From contig JAWKNJ010000027.1 in assembly GCA_041391765.1 (NCBI GenBank), forward strand, positions 1-64,000: a stretch of 64,000 nucleotides of DNA. Reading direction: 5' to 3'. Each line of letters starts with the position of its first letter. The stretch's first letter is position 1. The translations under genes were made by a program, and so were the position numbers. Below the pieces are notes generated by a model that was given only the letters and a program-made list of their open reading frames with translations, did no database searches and was not told the DNA's origin. Shown piece after piece: positions 8,920 through 17,758 of the stretch. The DNA comes from SHAN690 sp041391765. Lineage in GTDB: Bacteria > Bacteroidota > Bacteroidia > Flavobacteriales_G > Salibacteraceae.

Positions 8920-9682
8920 CCGGAATAAGTCGAGCTCTAAATTTCGCTCCTAACACTTCCTTTTCGCGCCCATTGTTGTAAAGTTTTCCTTCGAACTCAC
9001 CGCCAACTATGTATAACCCAAAGGTGTCTAGTGTATCAATAGCTAACTTACGAGGAACAAACTCGGTTATTCTGAAGTAGGTATCATTTAATTGGCCGCT
9101 TCCGACTTTAGTTTCCCACTTATCTAAGTTTTGATCAACATACACAACACGAACACCGTTTCTCATATAAGCCGTATCCGTAAATGGATTCGCGCCTTTC
9201 ATAAAAACTGAAAGTTCATTATTCGGCCAAAATGCGCTTGTCGTGTCTTTTAGGTCAACGCAATCGTAGAAATAAATTTCTATCCGTTCAGAAGCATCAT
9301 GAGGTCGGATGAAATAGGTAATGTTCTGTAAATAAGAAGATGTCGAATCAATACCGCATTCTTTAGCCACTTCAATGTTGGTGAAGTTGTAGTAGATGTT
9401 CTCTTCGTAATCATCCCAGTCTTCCCACAAATCTTCACCGTTCGGGGTCTTCCTTGCGGTATCCCATTTACTTCTTAAGGAATCTTGCCACAGCAAGTAT
9501 TGACCATCAAATCTACCGTAGAAAAAGTATTTCGATGTAGGAAAATCGAATGTATCGTAAACAGGGAAATCGGTAGTGTCAGGATATCCAACCGCTCCTA
9601 ATGTATTACCTCGCTTACAGGAGCTAGTAGCAATAACCAGACAAAGCGAAAATGAAGCCAAGAAAAACGCGTACTTTCTCAT
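8906..9682 (-). CDS. Uncharacterised lipoprotein
   Basis: 258 residues with a clear lipoprotein signal and lipobox Cys22 (LVIATSSCKRG). The mature part is rich in Asp, Tyr and Trp (YFFYGRFDGQYLLWQDS; EDLWEDWDDYEENIYYNF) and looks all-beta, with no family I recognise. There are only two further Cys (ECGIDS and YDCVDL), which could form a disulfide. It lies just upstream of the riboswitch promoter on the same strand but outside the regulated transcript, so a link with B12 uptake is not supported. Anchoring in the outer membrane is the likely location. Confidence 0.7.
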   Translation of the reverse strand: MRKYAFFLASFSLCLVIATSSCKRGNTLGAVGYPDTTDFPVYDTFDFPTSKYFFYGRFDGQYLLWQDSLRSKWDTARKTPNGEDLWEDWDDYEENIYYNFTNIEVAKECGIDSTSSYLQNITYFIRPHDASERIEIYFYDCVDLKDTTSAFWPNNELSVFMKGANPFTDTAYMRNGVRVVYVDQNLDKWETKVGSGQLNDTYFRITEFVPRKLAIDTLDTFGLYIVGGEFEGKLYNNGREKEVLGAKFRARLIPVDPY

Positions 9683-9772
9683 GTTAATTCAAATCAAGGT
9701 CAAAGTTATGGAAAAACTATACTGAACGTAAGACGTCTAAAGTCTATACAAGTTGGTACCCATTCAATCTTG

Positions 9773-10648
9773 CTATCCGAAGACCAATGACGCAATGCGC
9801 TCTGATTCTTGAAGTCTATAAAAATCCAAATGAAAGGAACCTGGTTCATCAACAAATGCCTCGATTAAGGATTGAGTCGACACATTCCCAACTAGCACAT
9901 CTTCCGCCATCGGACATCCGCCAAACCCATATAACGCTACATCAAAATTTCGGCAACCGGCATCAAATGCCGCCTTGAGTTTATCTACTGCCATTTCAGG
10001 AGTTGAATGCAAATGAGCTCCTATGGATAACATAGAAAAGTCTGCAATTACCATTTTAAACAATGACTCAATATTCTGAACATTGCTCATACCTACGGTG
10101 TCTGCAAGAGCGAAATTTTGAATCCCGAAGCTTTCATTAAGCCGATCAATCCAATGAGATGCCAAGTCCGGACTCCACGGGTCACCGTAGGGATTTCCGA
10201 ATGCCATCGAAATGTAAATCAGTATTTGCTTATTCCACTTTTGAGCAATGTTATTGATCGACTCTACCCTGCGAAGCGACTGCTCGATGCTGGAATTCGT
10301 ATTGCGCTGTTGAAACGTTTCGGAAATACTAAATGGGAAACCCAGATACGTGATTTCCTCGAAGGCAGAAGCATCTTCAGCGCCACGTTCGTTAGCAATG
10401 ATTGCCAAGAGCTTAGTATCCGACCCGGAAAGTTCGATGCCCTTTAACACATCTGCTGTGTCCTTAAGCTGAGGAATCGCTTTTGGAGAAACGAAGCTCC
10501 CGAAATCAAGAACATCGAAACCTACTTTTAACAATGAGTTTATGTAGCGTGTTTTCAGCTCTGTGGGAATCCACTTTTCGACTCCTTGCATAGCATCACG
10601 AGGACACTCCGTTATTTTTATCTTATGGTTAACCAATTTTTCCAACAA
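9773..10648 (-). CDS. mvaB: Hydroxymethylglutaryl-CoA lyase
   Basis: 291 residues of the HMGL-like TIM-barrel family, cleaving HMG-CoA to acetoacetate and acetyl-CoA (leucine degradation). The signature residues are present: Arg17-Asp18 in ITECPRDAMQG, the metal-binding pair His212/His214 (GAHLHST), and the catalytic loop Cys245 in GFGGCPMAEDVLVGN with Asn255. ALADTVG lies in the expected place. Length is close to the bacterial family norm. The start overlaps the 3' end of pyrD by 20 bases on the same strand. Homocitrate synthase-like paralogues are the main alternative, but the GGCP loop favours HMG-CoA lyase. Confidence 0.9.
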   Translation of the reverse strand: MLEKLVNHKIKITECPRDAMQGVEKWIPTELKTRYINSLLKVGFDVLDFGSFVSPKAIPQLKDTADVLKGIELSGSDTKLLAIIANERGAEDASAFEEITYLGFPFSISETFQQRNTNSSIEQSLRRVESINNIAQKWNKQILIYISMAFGNPYGDPWSPDLASHWIDRLNESFGIQNFALADTVGMSNVQNIESLFKMVIADFSMLSIGAHLHSTPEMAVDKLKAAFDAGCRNFDVALYGFGGCPMAEDVLVGNVSTQSLIEAFVDEPGSFHLDFYRLQESERIASLVFG

Positions 10649-11636
10649 TACGACTTATTAATCCCGGACCCTCATAAATAAAACCCGTATAAATCTGAAC
10701 AAGAGAGGCGCCTGCTGATATTTTTTCAGACGCTGCTTCAGGAGAATGAATACCTCCAACCCCGATGACGGGAAGCTTACCATTGGAGTATTTGAATATC
10801 CACTTTATAACTTCCGTGCTTTTTTCTCGAACGGGCTTTCCGCTTAGTCCTCCAACCTCGTCAAGCAACTTTTGGGCTGAGACCAAACGGAAACTTCGAT
10901 CTGTAGTGGTATTTGTTGCAACAATTCCATCCGCACCCATGGTTTGCGTTGCCTCAACAATATTTGCAACTTGAGCTTCAGTTAGGTCCGGGGCAATTTT
11001 GATGAGAATTGGTTTATAAACCGAACGTTTCGCTCGTTCATTGACCAATGGTGAAACAATTCTCTTTATCTCTTCCCCACTTTGCAAATCTCGTAAGCCA
11101 GGTGTGTTGGGCGAACTAATGTTTATTGTGAAATACTCTACCGAATCATAGAGCTTATCAAAGCAATACATATAGTCCTTTGGTGCATCATCTGAAGATG
11201 TCGCCTTGTTCTTACCTATATTACCACCGATCGGCACTTTACGATCAACGATTGCAATTCGATCCAGAGCTCGCTCAACTCCTTGATTGTTAAACCCCAT
11301 TCGGTTGATCAACGCTTCGTCATCCACCAATCGAAAGAGTCTGGGTTTCGGGTTTCCAGGTTGAGCCTTTGGCGTCAGCGTTCCTATTTCAATAAATCCA
11401 AACCCAAGAGCTGACAGTGGTTCAATCCAACGGGCATCTTTATCAAACCCTGCGGCAAGTCCCAATCGATTTGGGAATTCCACTCCAAAAACTTTGGTCG
11501 TTCCGAGATAAGAAACTTGGGGACATAATAAGCCTAAAACACCCATTTTGTATGCCGATGTCAGCAAACTCATAGTGAGATAATGCGCTCTCTCGGGAGG
11601 CATTCGGTAAAGGAGTGATCTAGCTATAAAATACAT
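10629..11636 (-). CDS. pyrD: Dihydroorotate dehydrogenase (quinone), class 2
   Basis: 335 residues. It oxidises dihydroorotate to orotate in pyrimidine synthesis, passing electrons to menaquinone at the membrane. The N-terminal helical segment (MYFIARSLLYRMPPERAHYL) is the class 2 membrane-association region. FMN and substrate motifs follow: GLAAGFDKDARWIEPL, FIEIGTLTPKAQPGNPKPR, the active-site Ser in NISSPNTPGLRDLQ, and DGIVATNTT. A C-terminal phosphate-binding GVGGIHSPEAASEKISAGAS is also present. The next gene downstream overlaps it by 20 bases. Other pyr genes in the window (pyrB, pyrR) are 30 kb away, so the pathway is dispersed. Confidence 0.95.
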   Translation of the reverse strand: MYFIARSLLYRMPPERAHYLTMSLLTSAYKMGVLGLLCPQVSYLGTTKVFGVEFPNRLGLAAGFDKDARWIEPLSALGFGFIEIGTLTPKAQPGNPKPRLFRLVDDEALINRMGFNNQGVERALDRIAIVDRKVPIGGNIGKNKATSSDDAPKDYMYCFDKLYDSVEYFTINISSPNTPGLRDLQSGEEIKRIVSPLVNERAKRSVYKPILIKIAPDLTEAQVANIVEATQTMGADGIVATNTTTDRSFRLVSAQKLLDEVGGLSGKPVREKSTEVIKWIFKYSNGKLPVIGVGGIHSPEAASEKISAGASLVQIYTGFIYEGPGLISRIVGKIG

Positions 11637-11770
11637 GGGTTTGCGAAGGTATCTTATAGATGGTATTTAAATTCTAGGGACTATACATTTAAATGACTCC
11701 GTCCATTGTCTGTTCAGGATTAATAGAGCTTTCTTATATTTTCCGTTATTTCGTAGCCAAATTCAATAAG

Positions 11771-12433
11771 ATGAAAAGATTAACATTATTAGCAGTGATT
11801 GCAATCGGAGCTAGCTTGACTTCTTGCAATCCAGATCCGAGTGTAACGTTCACACCTTCAGCCACATCGGTTATGATTGATGAGGTTATAACATTTACCA
11901 ACAGCTCTACCGATGCATATGATTATCGCTGGGATTTTGGTGATGGTGGATACTCTGAAGTGGAGAACCCGACTTATTCTTATGATGTACCAGGCACTTA
12001 CACGGTAACGCTTCAAGCTACGGATAAGAAATCTAAAGAACTTTACACAGCTGTGGCTTCAATTGAAGTAACAATTGATGAACATACGCAGTGGGAGATT
12101 GACCGTGAAGCAGACCGTAATGCGATGATTGACATCATGGTCGGCAAATGGGATGGAACGCATACAACATCTTCAAACAGCAATTTGTATCCAACTGTGG
12201 AAACAAAGTATACTATTGAAATTTTTGAAGAAGGCACATTGCTTATGACCGAAACCGAGACCGGAGATGTTTCTGCCGGAAGTTGGTCTTATATATCTGA
12301 CAAATACATCATGTTTAACGGTGAGTTGTGGAGTCTAAGTGCAAAGTCTGGTAAAGTAACGATGACCCAAACATACGAGTGGGCTTCAGGTGTAGGAACC
12401 ATTTCTTTTGAAGAAACGATCGTTCTTGACTAA
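11771..12433 (+). CDS. PKD-domain lipoprotein with lipocalin-like C-terminus (copy 1)
   Basis: 220 residues from the ATG at 11771. This start gives a proper lipoprotein signal (MKRLTLLAVIAIGASLTSC, Cys19), whereas the upstream GTG- or ATG-type extensions do not. A PKD fold follows (VTFTPSATSVMIDEVITFTN; WDFGDGG; PTYSYDVPGTYTVTLQATD). After a short linker with WEIDREADRN there is a beta domain beginning MVGKWDGTHT that resembles lipocalin-like/DUF4923-type domains. It is a tandem paralogue of the next gene, sharing order, lipobox and PKD core. A surface or periplasmic binding role is inferred. A terminator follows the stop. Confidence 0.75.
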   Translation: MKRLTLLAVIAIGASLTSCNPDPSVTFTPSATSVMIDEVITFTNSSTDAYDYRWDFGDGGYSEVENPTYSYDVPGTYTVTLQATDKKSKELYTAVASIEVTIDEHTQWEIDREADRNAMIDIMVGKWDGTHTTSSNSNLYPTVETKYTIEIFEEGTLLMTETETGDVSAGSWSYISDKYIMFNGELWSLSAKSGKVTMTQTYEWASGVGTISFEETIVLD

Positions 12434-12450
12434 GGACAATAGAATTATTG

Positions 12451-12477
12451 AAAGCGGCCATGGTGCCGCTTTTTTTA
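12451..12477 (+). terminator. Rho-independent terminator after PKD lipoprotein copy 1
   Basis: A stem AAAGCGGC / GCCGCTTT around a short CATG-type loop is followed by a run of T. It lies 17 bases after the stop codon, separating the two tandem PKD lipoprotein genes into different transcripts. Confidence 0.8.
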
Positions 12478-12519
12478 TGCTCATTAAATTAAACGCTTTC
12501 TTTGCACAAATTTTTTCAC

Positions 12520-13224
12520 ATGAAAATTAAATCAACATTTCTAGGCATCGCAGCATTGAGTCTAGTTCTGGTCTCTTGTAAGGAGGATCCAAATGCCGAA
12601 TTCAACACATCAGCAACCATGGTAAAAGTTGGTGATGTTATTAAGTTCACCGATAATTCTACCGCAGGTTATAACCACGTTTGGGACTTCGGTGATGGTG
12701 AATGGTCAAGAGCCATAAACCCTACTCATGTTTATTATGACGAGGGTAGTTACGATGTAACCCTTCAGGTCACCGACAAGAAGGGACAAACGGTGTCGGT
12801 CTCAAAGGCAACAACCATCCTCGTATCTCAGGACAGTGTTTACACCATGATCGAAGCAGATCAGTCAGTTAAGAATAATATCATTGCGCAATTAGCTGGG
12901 CAATGGGATTTGGAGCGTCACACAACAACTAATGTCCTTGGTTCAAATGCGAAGCTCTTCTTTTCATCATCTGTGGAATTTATGGCGGATGGGACAATTT
13001 TCGCTGAAGATGAATTGCGCAATAAATCTCAAGGAAACTATTCTGTCATCAATGAAGAATACTTGAACATCTATTTCGTAGCAGTCGATTCGGACGGTAT
13101 TCAATACTATGTGAGTGGAACTTTCAGAATCGATGACTTGGATAGCAGATCGTTGAAATTGGTTCAAACTGAAAATTATCCTGGTGGAAGCTCATCAACT
13201 ATCTCCGTGGAGATGAGCCGTTAA
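12520..13224 (+). CDS. PKD-domain lipoprotein with lipocalin-like C-terminus (copy 2)
   Basis: 234 residues from the ATG at 12520. The earlier in-frame start at 12502 would place residues before a signal peptide that is complete without them (MKIKSTFLGIAALSLVLVSC, Cys20). PKD core: AEFNTSATMVKVGDVIKFTD, VWDFGDGEW, THVYYDEGSYDVTLQVTD. The C-terminal half starts IIAQLAGQWDLERHTTT and has the same lipocalin-like layout as the upstream paralogue. The two genes are clearly duplicates that have diverged. Function unknown; extracytoplasmic by its signal. Confidence 0.75.
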   Translation: MKIKSTFLGIAALSLVLVSCKEDPNAEFNTSATMVKVGDVIKFTDNSTAGYNHVWDFGDGEWSRAINPTHVYYDEGSYDVTLQVTDKKGQTVSVSKATTILVSQDSVYTMIEADQSVKNNIIAQLAGQWDLERHTTTNVLGSNAKLFFSSSVEFMADGTIFAEDELRNKSQGNYSVINEEYLNIYFVAVDSDGIQYYVSGTFRIDDLDSRSLKLVQTENYPGGSSSTISVEMSR

Positions 13225-13243
13225 TACCATTATGTGATTAAAT

Positions 13244-13269
13244 AAAAAGGCCACTTAAGTGGCCTTTTT
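13244..13269. terminator. Bidirectional terminator between convergent genes
   Basis: A perfect palindrome AAAAAGGCCACTT/AAGTGGCCTTTTT with T runs on both strands sits between the stop of the PKD lipoprotein (plus, 13224) and the stop of bshC (minus, 13277). It can end transcription from either side. Confidence 0.85.
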
Positions 13270-13276
13270 ATTTTTC

Positions 13277-14860
13277 TTATTGCTGAATTATCCGAAGTTT
13301 ATTTTCAAGCGGATCGCAGATACTCAAGATTTGCAGCAGCTTGTCAAAATCAAAAAAGAAGTCCATCCAATTGCTGATCCTCTCCTGAGGAATTCCATTT
13401 GGAAATGTTCTTTGAAAAATGAACTCCAACCTGTCTCTAGTCACGTCACCACCCTGCCTATCTGCTCTAAAAACCTTCTTTCTTAATGCTTCCAAACGCT
13501 TGAGAATCCTCGTCTTCTCAGAATCAGCACTCTCCCGAAGGCCCGGATAAATTTTCTCCAATTCGATCATCATGCTATCCAGCTCATGTTCTATGATCTT
13601 AGCTTTGGATTCCACAATAGCCTCATGTGTACCCAGACTCCGGAGTAAGGTGTCCAGCACCTGATCGAAGCTCCTCTGTAAGTCAGCGTAATTCAAACCT
13701 AGTTGGGTCATTTTGCGTTGCGCTACCTCGTCTGTAATTAGAAACATATCCCGCAGCAAAACAACTGGCATGTTCACTTTAGCACTTTCGAAAACACCTT
13801 TCAACTGCAGCCAATAACTCAATTCACCCGGACCACCTATGTATGCAATGTTCGGCAGAATCACCTCTTGGTACAATGGCCTTAATATCACATTAGGGCT
13901 AAAATGTTGAGGATTTGAATCAACTTGAGATAGCAGCTCATCACGAGTCCATTCTCTAAGGCCGTCTGCAGTAGAGAATAACTGCATAGATTGCTGGACA
14001 ATTCTAGACCTATAGTTCTCCTCCATCCAAAACAGGTTGATCTCACGGCCTGTGACCTGTCTGTCATACCCTAGAGTTTCGAGGTCCGTGTTTGTTATTG
14101 CAAGAGCTTCACTCGAAAAATGTTCCTTAATCTCCGTTTCCACAAATTCACCAAACAAGGTCTTCAACCTATGGTCATTAGCATCTAACACAACCAAACC
14201 CGTTTCTGCAAAGACACGGTAAACTAAGTCGCGTGTAGCCTCTGCCAGGGTTTTATCCGATGAGTAGATGAGGTCTAAGTCTTTGAGTACATCGACATAT
14301 CGATGGTCATCCTTAAGTTCGGCCTTAACCTCATCCTTAAACCATAGCATTGAACTGCATTTCAACTCACCTACGGCTCCAATGGCCTCAGTGCGCCATT
14401 CAATTTTCCTCCCTTTCAACCAGATATGATTGATTTCTTCGAAGTCATGATCTTCACTGGCCATCCAATAAATAGGCACCGAATGAATACCCTGTTGAGA
14501 GAGTTGCTCTGTGAGTTTCACCGCGCTCAGTATCTTGTAGAAAAAGAACAACGGCCCTCCGTAAATACAGAGCTGGTGACCAGTAGTCACTGTGAAAACA
14601 TCTTCGCTTCGTAATCGCTCGATTTGAGCAAGTGATCGCTCCGATGAATAGTTACTCGCCTTGGCTTGTTCGATAAGAACATCTACGAGCACCTGCCTAT
14701 TGACATTTTTGCCACTGCGACTCAATGCGACACTTTTTAATCCATTCAAGTCAGGTGAATATTGAACCAACGCTCTTGCTTCCGGTTTACCTCCTAGATA
14801 ATCTCTCACCAGCCTTGGAAGCTTCGGAGTAAATGACTCAATCAGTTTGATGTTACTCAT
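13277..14860 (-). CDS. bshC: Bacillithiol biosynthesis cysteine-adding enzyme BshC
   Basis: 527 residues, the usual BshC length. It is the putative last enzyme of bacillithiol synthesis, adding cysteine to glucosaminyl-malate. Typical blocks are present: VTTGHQLCIYGGPLFFFYKILSA (read in two parts, TTGHQLCIYGGP and FFYKILSAVKL), IHSVPIYWMASEDHDFEEINH, and FSPNVILRPLYQEVILPNIAYIGG, which is Rossmann-like with a nucleotide-fold feel. A C-terminal coiled-coil stretch (KAKIIEHELDSMMIELEKI) closes the protein. It ends 17 bases from a shared terminator. A -7-like TACATTTC sits about 10 bases upstream of the ATG, suggesting its own promoter behind rimO. Confidence 0.93.
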   Translation of the reverse strand: MSNIKLIESFTPKLPRLVRDYLGGKPEARALVQYSPDLNGLKSVALSRSGKNVNRQVLVDVLIEQAKASNYSSERSLAQIERLRSEDVFTVTTGHQLCIYGGPLFFFYKILSAVKLTEQLSQQGIHSVPIYWMASEDHDFEEINHIWLKGRKIEWRTEAIGAVGELKCSSMLWFKDEVKAELKDDHRYVDVLKDLDLIYSSDKTLAEATRDLVYRVFAETGLVVLDANDHRLKTLFGEFVETEIKEHFSSEALAITNTDLETLGYDRQVTGREINLFWMEENYRSRIVQQSMQLFSTADGLREWTRDELLSQVDSNPQHFSPNVILRPLYQEVILPNIAYIGGPGELSYWLQLKGVFESAKVNMPVVLLRDMFLITDEVAQRKMTQLGLNYADLQRSFDQVLDTLLRSLGTHEAIVESKAKIIEHELDSMMIELEKIYPGLRESADSEKTRILKRLEALRKKVFRADRQGGDVTRDRLEFIFQRTFPNGIPQERISNWMDFFFDFDKLLQILSICDPLENKLRIIQQ

Positions 14861-14898
14861 TTCGTGGCAGAAATGTACGCATATGGTAAAAGCGGCAC

Positions 14899-16215
14899 CT
14901 AGTTCTTGATAGGCTCTGCTTCAAGGTCAAATGCCGAGGCACTCGTGATCCTCACTTCGGCAAAATCACCAACACGGAAATAGCTGTGTTCAGCACTCAT
15001 CAGCACTTCGTTATCTACTTCAGGTGAATCATGCTGAGTGCGACCAACAAAGTAACCAGCCTCTTTCCTATCTATAATTACCTTTTGAATGGTTCCAACT
15101 TTGCTCTGATTCTTTTCGAAGCTTACCGCTTCCTGGATCGCCATTATCTCCGCTACCCTGCGCTGCTTTTCCTCAGGTGAAACGTTATCATCCAATGCAT
15201 ACGCCCCAGTATTCTCTTCATGGCTGTAAGCAAACACTCCTAGGCGATCGAACTTGGTTTCCTCAACCCATCGGAGCATTTCTTCGTGCTCTTCGAGGGT
15301 TTCTCCCGGAAATCCGGATATCAGAGTTGTACGAATCGCGATGTCCGGATTCTTTTCACGCATTTCCGCCAGCAAACGTTCAGTCTTTTCACGCGTGGTA
15401 CCCCTTCGCATCTCCTTCAATAGGCGATCATTAATATGTTGCAGTGGAATATCGATGTAGTTGCAAAACTTAGGGTTACGAGCCATCTCTTCAATAACAT
15501 CCATGGGAAACCCTGCCGGATAAGCATAGTGTAACCTGATCCAATCGATTCCCTCTACCTCACTCAATTTTTGAATCAACTCTGCCAAATTACGCCTGCC
15601 ATAGATGTCTAGTCCATAGTAGGTAGAGTCTTGGGCTATTAGAATTAACTCCCTCGTTCCTTTTGCTGCAAGTGATTTTGCCTGTTCTACTAGTTGTTCG
15701 ATTGGAGTGCTGACGTGCTTGCCACGCATCAATGGAATAGCGCAAAACGTGCAAGGTCGATCACAGCCTTCGCTAATCTTCAAATAGGCATAATGCACCG
15801 GTGTTGTCAAGAACCTCTCACCTACTAATTCGTGCTTATAATCAGCCTTTAGGGTTTTGAGTAATCTTGGTAATTCCCGAGTACCAAACCATGCATCCAC
15901 GTTTGGAATTTCCACTTCAAGTTCATCACGATAACGCTCACTTAGACAGCCTGTTACGATCACCTTATTCACCCATCCGTTTTTCTTCGCTTCGCTAAAC
16001 TGAAGGATCGTATTCACCGACTCTTCTTTAGCATTATCAATGAATCCACACGTATTGATAATAACTGTGTCGAAATCCTCCGATTCGCTTTCATGCTCGA
16101 CAGCAAATTGATTTGCCTTGAGCTGAGCCATCAAAATTTCCGAGTCGAAGATGTTCTTTGAACAACCCAACGTCACAACATTAATCTTCTCTGATCGCTG
16201 TCCTTTAGTACGCAT
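14899..16215 (-). CDS. rimO: Ribosomal protein S12 methylthiotransferase RimO
   Basis: 438 residues. A radical-SAM enzyme that methylthiolates Asp88/89 of ribosomal protein S12. The N-terminal UPF0004 domain carries its Fe-S cysteines (VTLGCSKNIFDSE; NTCGFIDNAKEES; VTGCLSERY). The radical-SAM CX3CX2C motif is EGCDRPCTFCAIP near residue 150. A C-terminal TRAM domain (IQKVIIDRKEAGYFVGRT) follows. The motif KNIFDSE and the short C-terminus favour RimO over MiaB. The start lies 2 bases after the ftsY stop, so the two are cotranscribed. Confidence 0.95.
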   Translation of the reverse strand: MRTKGQRSEKINVVTLGCSKNIFDSEILMAQLKANQFAVEHESESEDFDTVIINTCGFIDNAKEESVNTILQFSEAKKNGWVNKVIVTGCLSERYRDELEVEIPNVDAWFGTRELPRLLKTLKADYKHELVGERFLTTPVHYAYLKISEGCDRPCTFCAIPLMRGKHVSTPIEQLVEQAKSLAAKGTRELILIAQDSTYYGLDIYGRRNLAELIQKLSEVEGIDWIRLHYAYPAGFPMDVIEEMARNPKFCNYIDIPLQHINDRLLKEMRRGTTREKTERLLAEMREKNPDIAIRTTLISGFPGETLEEHEEMLRWVEETKFDRLGVFAYSHEENTGAYALDDNVSPEEKQRRVAEIMAIQEAVSFEKNQSKVGTIQKVIIDRKEAGYFVGRTQHDSPEVDNEVLMSAEHSYFRVGDFAEVRITSASAFDLEAEPIKN

Positions 16216-16217
16216 AG

Positions 16218-17180
16218 CTAAACAGCCCTTTCGGAGTCAAATAGTGATTCAACAAATGCTTTTCGATCAAACAACTGTAAGTCTTCAATCTTTTCGCCAA
16301 CACCAATGTATTTGACTGGAACTTTGAACTGATCACTGATTCCAATCACCACGCCACCTTTAGCTGTGCCGTCTAGTTTGGTCAAGGCCAATGCATTGAC
16401 TTCAGTGGCAGCAGTGAATTGTTTTGCCTGTTCAAATGCATTTTGACCGGTACTCGCGTCCAACACCAAAAGAATTTCATGCGGAGCATCCTCCACCACT
16501 TTTTGCATGACTCGCTTGATCTTGCTCAATTCATTCATTAGTCCGGTTTTATTATGCAGCCTTCCAGCGGTATCTATGATCACAACGTCCGCATTCTGTT
16601 TAACTGCCGACTGAATTGTATCAAATGCTACAGAAGCTGGATCTGAACCCATTTTCTGAGCGATAACGGGTACACCTGCCCTTTCTCCCCACACTATTAA
16701 CTGATCGACTGCCGCAGCTCGAAATGTGTCTGCCGCACCAATCACTACCTTTTTACCTGCTTTTGAAAATTGATTGGCCAGTTTACCAATAGTGGTTGTT
16801 TTACCAACACCATTCACACCAACCACCATCATCACATATGGTTTCTTGTTGAGTTGTTCTTCGAAATCCTTTACCTCTCCTGCCTTATTCTCTTCTAATA
16901 AGGCTATTATTTCTTCCCGAAGAATTGCGCTCAATTCCTCGGCATTCACATACTTATCTCTAGCTACCCGCTTCTCAATTCGTTCAATGACCCTGAGAGT
17001 TGTATCCACACCAACATCTGAGGTAACAAGTATTTCTTCCAGATTGTCAAGAACTTCATCATCTACTCTTGACTTACCTACGACAGCACGCGAAATTTTA
17101 GAGAAAACACTTTCCCTAGTTTTTTCCAAGCCCTTGTCAAGGCTTTCCTTTTTTGATTTAAATAGACCGAAAAGCGCCAT
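16218..17180 (-). CDS. ftsY: Signal recognition particle receptor FtsY
   Basis: 320 residues: the helical N domain (residues 1-95) and SRP GTPase G domain, without the long acidic A domain seen in E. coli. GTPase motifs: GVNGVGKTTTIGKLA (P-loop), AADTFRAAAVDQL, DTAGRLHNKTGLMNEL, TKLDGTAKGG and the closing GVGEKIEDLQLFD. It docks the ribosome-SRP complex at the cytoplasmic membrane. The gene precedes rimO with a 2-base gap and follows the rpmG/DUF4295 pair, the order commonly seen in Bacteroidota. Confidence 0.96.
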   Translation of the reverse strand: MALFGLFKSKKESLDKGLEKTRESVFSKISRAVVGKSRVDDEVLDNLEEILVTSDVGVDTTLRVIERIEKRVARDKYVNAEELSAILREEIIALLEENKAGEVKDFEEQLNKKPYVMMVVGVNGVGKTTTIGKLANQFSKAGKKVVIGAADTFRAAAVDQLIVWGERAGVPVIAQKMGSDPASVAFDTIQSAVKQNADVVIIDTAGRLHNKTGLMNELSKIKRVMQKVVEDAPHEILLVLDASTGQNAFEQAKQFTAATEVNALALTKLDGTAKGGVVIGISDQFKVPVKYIGVGEKIEDLQLFDRKAFVESLFDSERAV

Positions 17181-17230
17181 GATCAGTTAGTTAAAATTTT
17201 GGCGTTTGAATTCAAATCGTCAGAAACAAA

Positions 17231-17264
17231 GAAAGCTTCCCTCCAATGATGAAAGAAAGCTTTC
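17231..17264 (-). terminator. Possible terminator after the rpmG/DUF4295 pair
   Basis: GAAAGCTT and AAGCTTTC form an 8-bp stem between the DUF4295 stop (17288) and ftsY start (17180). On the minus strand the T-rich tail is interrupted (TTTGTTT), so termination may be partial. Confidence 0.4.
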
Positions 17265-17287
17265 CAAATATTTTTTTGAAGTAAAGA

Positions 17288-17443
17288 CTACTTCGCGTTC
17301 AAAAAGTCGTTAACGGCATCTTTTGGCAATACTTCCTCACGGAAACTGTATGCCCCAGTCTTATCAGACTTAACCATCTTAATGACTTTTGTAAAGTCCT
17401 TTGCTCCTTGTTTACGGAGACCTGCTACTGTTTTCTTAGCCAT
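17288..17443 (-). CDS. DUF4295 family small basic protein
   Basis: A 51-residue gene read directly from the sequence: MAKKTVAGLRKQGAKD at the start, VKSDKTGAYSFREEVLP in the middle, ending FLNAK. This matches DUF4295, a family largely confined to Bacteroidota and placed between rpmG and ftsY, as here. Its basic N-terminus and position beside L33 suggest ribosome association, which is inference. The ATG at 17443 is 24 bases downstream of the rpmG stop, so the two share a transcript. Confidence 0.9.
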   Translation of the reverse strand: MAKKTVAGLRKQGAKDFTKVIKMVKSDKTGAYSFREEVLPKDAVNDFLNAK

Positions 17444-17467
17444 GGCTTTGTGTTTTTAGAATGGTTA

Positions 17468-17650
17468 TTACTTAATCTCTTTATGAACAGTCATCTTGCG
17501 AAGAATAGGATTATACTTCTTCAATTCCATTCTTTCCGGAGTATTCTTTCTGTTCTTGGTGGTGATGTAGCGCGAAGTGCCAGGTTGTCCGCTCTCTTTG
17601 TGCTCTGTGCACTCAAGAATCACCTGAACTCTATTGCCTTTCTTTGCCAT
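17468..17650 (-). CDS. rpmG: 50S ribosomal protein L33
   Basis: 60 residues, full length for L33: MAKKGNRVQVILECTEHK, then TSRYITTKNRKNTPERMELKK and KYNPILRKMTVHKE. It belongs to the large subunit near the E site. Only one of the usual zinc-ribbon cysteines is present (Cys14), so this is the Cys-minus, zinc-independent form. In many Bacteroidota rpmB (L28) precedes rpmG; here the preceding 108 bases contain no rpmB. Confidence 0.97.
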   Translation of the reverse strand: MAKKGNRVQVILECTEHKESGQPGTSRYITTKNRKNTPERMELKKYNPILRKMTVHKEIK

Positions 17651-17677
17651 GATCGTTGCGTTTGTAAAATCGGGGTG

Positions 17678-17685
17678 CGAAAGTA
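17678..17685 (-). promoter_or_regulatory. Probable -7 box for rpmG
   Basis: TACTTTCG on the minus strand differs from TAnnTTTG at one base and lies 27 bases upstream of the rpmG ATG. No convincing -33 TTG was found at the expected distance. Confidence 0.4.
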
Positions 17686-17758
17686 AGTATTTGTTTCGAT
17701 CTGCTGTCCATGCAATTGCAATTTATCAACTACAGGTTATTAATGTCTAATTCCCACT

